Positions 60,426-64,000 of a stretch of 64,000 bases of DNA are shown in pieces (the stretch's first letter is position 1; each line of letters starts with the position of its first letter). The notes beneath the pieces were generated by a model. That model did no database searches and had not been told where the DNA came from. It worked only from the letters and a program-made list of their open reading frames with translations. The stretch covers positions 806,001 through 870,000 of the forward strand of contig JAPXFQ010002706.1 of NCBI GenBank assembly GCA_028564705.1, read 5' to 3'. The translations under genes and the position numbers were made by a program. The stretch is from Apricaphanius iberus. Taxonomy: Eukaryota; Chordata; Actinopteri; Cyprinodontiformes; Aphaniidae.

Positions 60426-61138
60426 ATGCAAGGACAGGCAATTTTAGTTATATAGCACACTTTCAACACAGGGCAAGTCAAGGTGCTTTACGTGATTAAG
60501 ACTGGTTCACAGCATAAATCAGTTTGATGATTAGAATACAAATGAGCAATTACAATAAGAAAATAATCACGCAAATACAACAATGTAGGGACAAGTGAGT
60601 AAAAAAACACAGTTTTAGTTCAATAACTGATCTTGCTGAAGAAAGCTCACAGTTTTTAACACAAGAAAGCAGCTATAGTAATTAAGACAATAATTTGTGT
60701 GACAATTAAAAACAAGCAAATAAAAACAGTTACTCATAAGCGGGTCTAAACAGGTAAGTTTTAATTTTAGATTTAAAAGAGTTCAGTGTCTCTGCAGCTT
60801 TGCCTTCTCCCGGTAGTTTGTTCCAGATATGAGGAGCGTAGAAACTGAAAGCTGCTTCCCCATGTTTGGTTCTGGTTCTAGGGACGATCAGTAAACTAAA
60901 GCTGGAGGACCTGAGTGATCTGGATGGTTTGTACCGCGATAGCAGATCTCTAATGTACTCTGGTGCTAACCCATTCAATGATTTCTAAACTAGTAAAAGC
61001 ATTTCGAAGTCTATTCTCTGAGCTACAGGGAGCTAGTGTAAGGACTTTAGAACTGGGTTGATCTGTTCTACTTTCTTGGTTCTAGTGAGAACAAGAGCAG
61101 CAGCGTGCTGGATCAGCTGCAGCTGTCTGATTGACCTG
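60426..61138 (-). mobile_element. Inverted L2-type LINE 3' end inside the other copy
   Basis: The - strand encodes MNGLAPEYIRDLLSRYKPSR, GEAAFSFYAPHIWNKLPGEG and FKSKIKTYLFRPAYE, then the L2 tail (aaagcaccttgacttgcc). It is the same family as its host in opposite orientation, so RNA across 60430-62090 could fold into a long duplex. Confidence 0.85.
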
Positions 61139-61802
61139 AACCTCCAGGGTCACATAAAGGCAATAACAAGGTCAGCTTTCTATCACCTGAGGAACATTTC
61201 TATGATAAAGGACGGATGACACAAGGAGACCTAGAAAAACTCATCCATGCATTTATCTCTAGCCGCCTTGATTACTGTAACAGTATCTTCACAGGTCTAG
61301 CTAAAAAATCAATCAGACAGCTGCAGCTGATCCAGAATGTTGCTGCTCGAGTTCTCACTAGAACCAGAAAAGTAGAACACATTACCCCAGTTCAAAAGTC
61401 TTTACACTGGCTCCCTGTAGCTCAGAGAATAGACTTCAAAGTGCTTTTATTAGTTTATAAATCATTAAAATAGGTTAGCACCAGAGAGTACATTAGAGTT
61501 CTGCTATCATGGTACAAACCATCCAGGTCACTCTTGTCCTCCAGCTCTAATTTACTCATGATCCCCAGAACCAATGAAGGAGAAGCAGCTTTCAGTTTCT
61601 ATGCTCCTCATATCTAGAACAAACTACCAGAATAATGCAAAACCGCACAGACACTGAACTCTTTTAAGTCTAAAATTAAAGCTTACCTGTTTAGACTCGC
61701 CTATGAGTAACTGTTTTTACTTGCTTGTTTTTAATTTTCGAATTATAGTCTTGATTACTGTAAATGCTTTCTTGTGTTTTTTTATTATTATTTTTATTAA
61801 GA

Positions 61803-61970
61803 TCTGTGAGCTTTATCAGCAAGACCAGTTATTGGAATGAAGAACTGTGAGCTTTTCAGCGAGAGTAGTTAGTGAATAAAAACGGTGAGCTTTTTCAGCA
61901 AGATCAGTTAGTGGAAGGAAGAACTGTGAGTTTTTCAGCGAGATCATTTAAATTAAAACTGTGTTTGTAC
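61803..61970 (+). repeat. Minisatellite in L2 3' UTR, about four units
   Basis: Units of about 45-60 bases around gaactgtgagcttttcagcg and gatcagttagtggaagg. Confidence 0.75.
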
Positions 61971-62278
61971 CTGCTTGTCCTTACATTGTTGTATTGTCTT
62001 GACTATTGTCTTGTTGTGATTAATTTCTAATTTTAATCATGTAAAGCACCTTGAATTGCCTTTTGTTGAAAGTGTGCTAATACAAATAAAATAACCTTGC
62101 TTTGGATCACCTCCCGAGTCGATGTGCTCTACAACACTTCCAACCAAATATGACAAAACCCATAGGGGTAACACAACTAAGCTTCACAGGGGATCATAGC
62201 AGATTTTCCACCCAAGACATTTCAATCAGATATTTCCCAAAAGCGCATAGCAACGGCAAAGATCGAACAAAGCCTTCA

Positions 62279-63050
62279 AGGGGGCATTCACACCTGATAG
62301 TCTGGTAGTCTCTGTTCGACCATGGACCAAAACTGCAACATTTTTGCTATTTTTAGCTGGTGCGGTTCGCATTCACACTGCCGTTTTTTTTAACGAACCA
62401 AAGCTTTTTTTGCAGCAATTTAACCTCCCTGTCTGTGGTGGTTCTGCACTTCTTCATGCGGCTTGGGACACTTGACAGTACAGTTGAATGTAAACAAACT
62501 TGGAGTGGCAGCAGACTGTAGCCATTTGAAGGATTGCTCCGTTGGGTTTGGCAGATGTGCCAGATCAATACTGCTGCAGTAACTTGGGATGAACAAAGAA
62601 GAGACAGAGGACTACGGAGAAAGCTGTTTTTTACAGGAGGCATCTGAGACTCCATAGGAGGAGGTGTGCTATGAGTAGGGACACATACAGCACAGATGTC
62701 CTCCTAATACAGACATTGAACAAGGTATGTACAAGATCCAGCATCTATCTATTAAGCATGTGTGGTGGTTTAGATTGTATTTAACCAGGACACCCCACAC
62801 AATAGTTCACTTCCTGCTTGTCATGCAGTCCTGGGTCCATTTGCCATTCAAATATGTAATCGAACAGCAGCAGAGTTTGTTTCAATCAAACAGAGACCTA
62901 CATTTTTAGGCAGCTTAGAATTCGCTACCTTGGTCCGAATCAGAGTTCGAATGCACATTCACACCTCCCCAAAAAAACTGGACTTTCTGAACAAACAAAC
63001 TAGAGTTAAATTCAAGCGGACTAAATAGGGCTGATATGAATGAACCCTAG
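62279..63050. mobile_element. Non-autonomous TIR element
   Basis: Left end agggggcattcacacctgat; right end gggctgatatgaatgaaccct, roughly reverse complementary. Inner blocks (tggtccgaatcagagttcga, gcggttcgcattcacactgc) are typical of a fish MITE family. Confidence 0.65.
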
Positions 63051-63204
63051 CAAACACTGCAGACACAAAGTACAATAACTTGCCCCAAAAAATAAATAAA
63101 TAAAAATTACCACTTCCAGAACAAAGAACACATGAGCAAAGCTGACAACACCAAAAAAAAAATGTCTGCTGGGAACACCCAGGAAATCCCAAAGACACAA
63201 ACGG

Positions 63205-63293
63205 CCTGATTTATCAGTGGTTTGCACTTGTTAAAACCCCCGCAAACCGCACAGCCTCGCAAAAACAGGCTGAGGCTGATATATCAACACGGC
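63205..63293. mobile_element. Short palindromic MITE
   Basis: cggcctgatttatcagtggt and aggctgatatatcaacacggcc are imperfect inverted ends. Confidence 0.55.
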
Positions 63294-64000
63294 CCAGAGA
63301 GCATGACCATGTGCCAACACATGCATGAATTCTGTGCATTAAACTGAGTCACTTTTTTAATGGCAACATATTTTTTAGTTAAGTGTTCTAATAAGAATAT
63401 GACAATTATCATGTTAAAGCATTCTTTCATTAAAACAATATACATATAAACAAAAAGGTGCCAACTGTGAACTGAAAGTGCAGTAAGTTGTAGGGATTTA
63501 TCCACACATCTTGAAGCCAGACATTAACTATTATTATTAACTTTAATTATTTAATTATTAACTATTCATAGCCTATTAATATTCTGTTCCACGTTTCATC
63601 ACAATAAGCACTAAAGATATAAACAGGAGTTGAAAATCGCATTTTTATTCAACTAATAACAGTTGAAAACTAAAGGATTACGTTTTCTTTCTCAAATGAT
63701 TAAAAAAATTTTTTAAAAACCACATATAACAGAAGGATGGCAAATTTATACGCATCAGCCCCAGAAGAATGTGCCCAACAATAAAATGCGTTACCTTTGC
63801 TATCTTTGCTGTTTTTGTCCGTTCTGTGCAGAGAAACTTCAACTTTAATTTACAGATAAGAGTCCTGTAATAGAACGGGTTCCTGCGGCTAATCTGCTGT
63901 TTCAGGTGGACATATCAAATCTCTCTCTGGGAGCGCTGGATGCTAAAATAGTGAGAATAATCTGCATTCAGCGCAAAGATGGAGAGATAGTGAGACTCTC
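63294..64000. other. myo18a: MYO18A intron, no exon seen
   Basis: AT-rich. No coiled-coil or acidic MYO18A exon could be read on the - strand up to the window end. Confidence 0.45.

Larger units (their letters stand above)
59990..62098 (+). mobile_element. L2-type LINE, split by an inverted copy
   Basis: The first part reads [32 protein letters not shown] and YADDTQLYISMS (RT core intact) to ENLGVIM. It breaks at about 60425. It resumes at about 61140 with LQGHIKAITRSAFYHLRNIS, SRLDYCNSIFTGLAKKSIRQ and LHWLPVAQRIDFKVLLLVYK, then stops. The 3' region has a tandem repeat at 61803-61970. Confidence 0.88.

Noticed and set aside
63840..63990. A MYO18A exon at the window end
   Set aside because: Neither strand gives a coiled-coil or acidic reading that matches the expected preceding segment.

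Overview
The window is vertebrate genomic DNA, most likely from a teleost fish. It is AT-rich and has short GT-AG-spliced exons. It is packed with repeats typical of ray-finned fish: L2-type and other LINEs, Tc1-like transposons, hAT and PIF/Harbinger-like elements, SINE tails and a Penelope-like element. The species cannot be named from sequence alone.

Only two protein genes are supported, and they converge tail to tail. PIPOX (peroxisomal sarcosine/pipecolate oxidase) is on the + strand. Five coding exons run from 4054 to a stop at 17082; its start and dinucleotide-binding N-terminus lie upstream of the window. MYO18A (unconventional myosin XVIIIa) is on the - strand. Seventeen exons of the coiled-coil tail and C-terminus run from 56631 down to a stop at 24989, all in matching phase; the motor, IQ and PDZ parts lie beyond 64000. 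The same neighbours occur on human 17q11.2, which supports both names. A large serine-rich exon (29356 down to 27882) can replace the last MYO18A exon. It carries an apparent one-base frameshift in a homopolymer. A 45-nt exon (36820-36864) is also recovered.

Layout: 1-4053, intron with a TIR element split by a PIF-like element. 4054-17082, PIPOX exons and introns, with an L2 copy at 6838-8535, a nest around a hAT element with a perfect 8-bp target duplication at 10633-12188, and a foldback inside a larger TIR element at 14914-16667. 17083-24988, region between the two gene ends, with a Tc1 relic and a foldback with arms of about 430 bp at 22722-23962. 24989-30368, MYO18A C-terminal exons around a complete but broken Tc1 element. 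30369-39262, a long intron holding a composite Penelope-like element with hammerhead-like motifs (32638-35592). 39263-56631, the coiled-coil exons, with a GC-rich repeat, LINE and hAT pieces and hairpins between them. 56632-64000, an intron with two head-on L2 copies.

The two genes do not share a pathway. PIPOX oxidises sarcosine and L-pipecolate in peroxisomes. MYO18A is an actin-linked scaffold myosin of the Golgi and cytoskeleton. The most unusual features are the alternative MYO18A tail, the Penelope composite with two differently damaged ribozyme-like cores, and several perfect hairpins that look like recent template-switch events.
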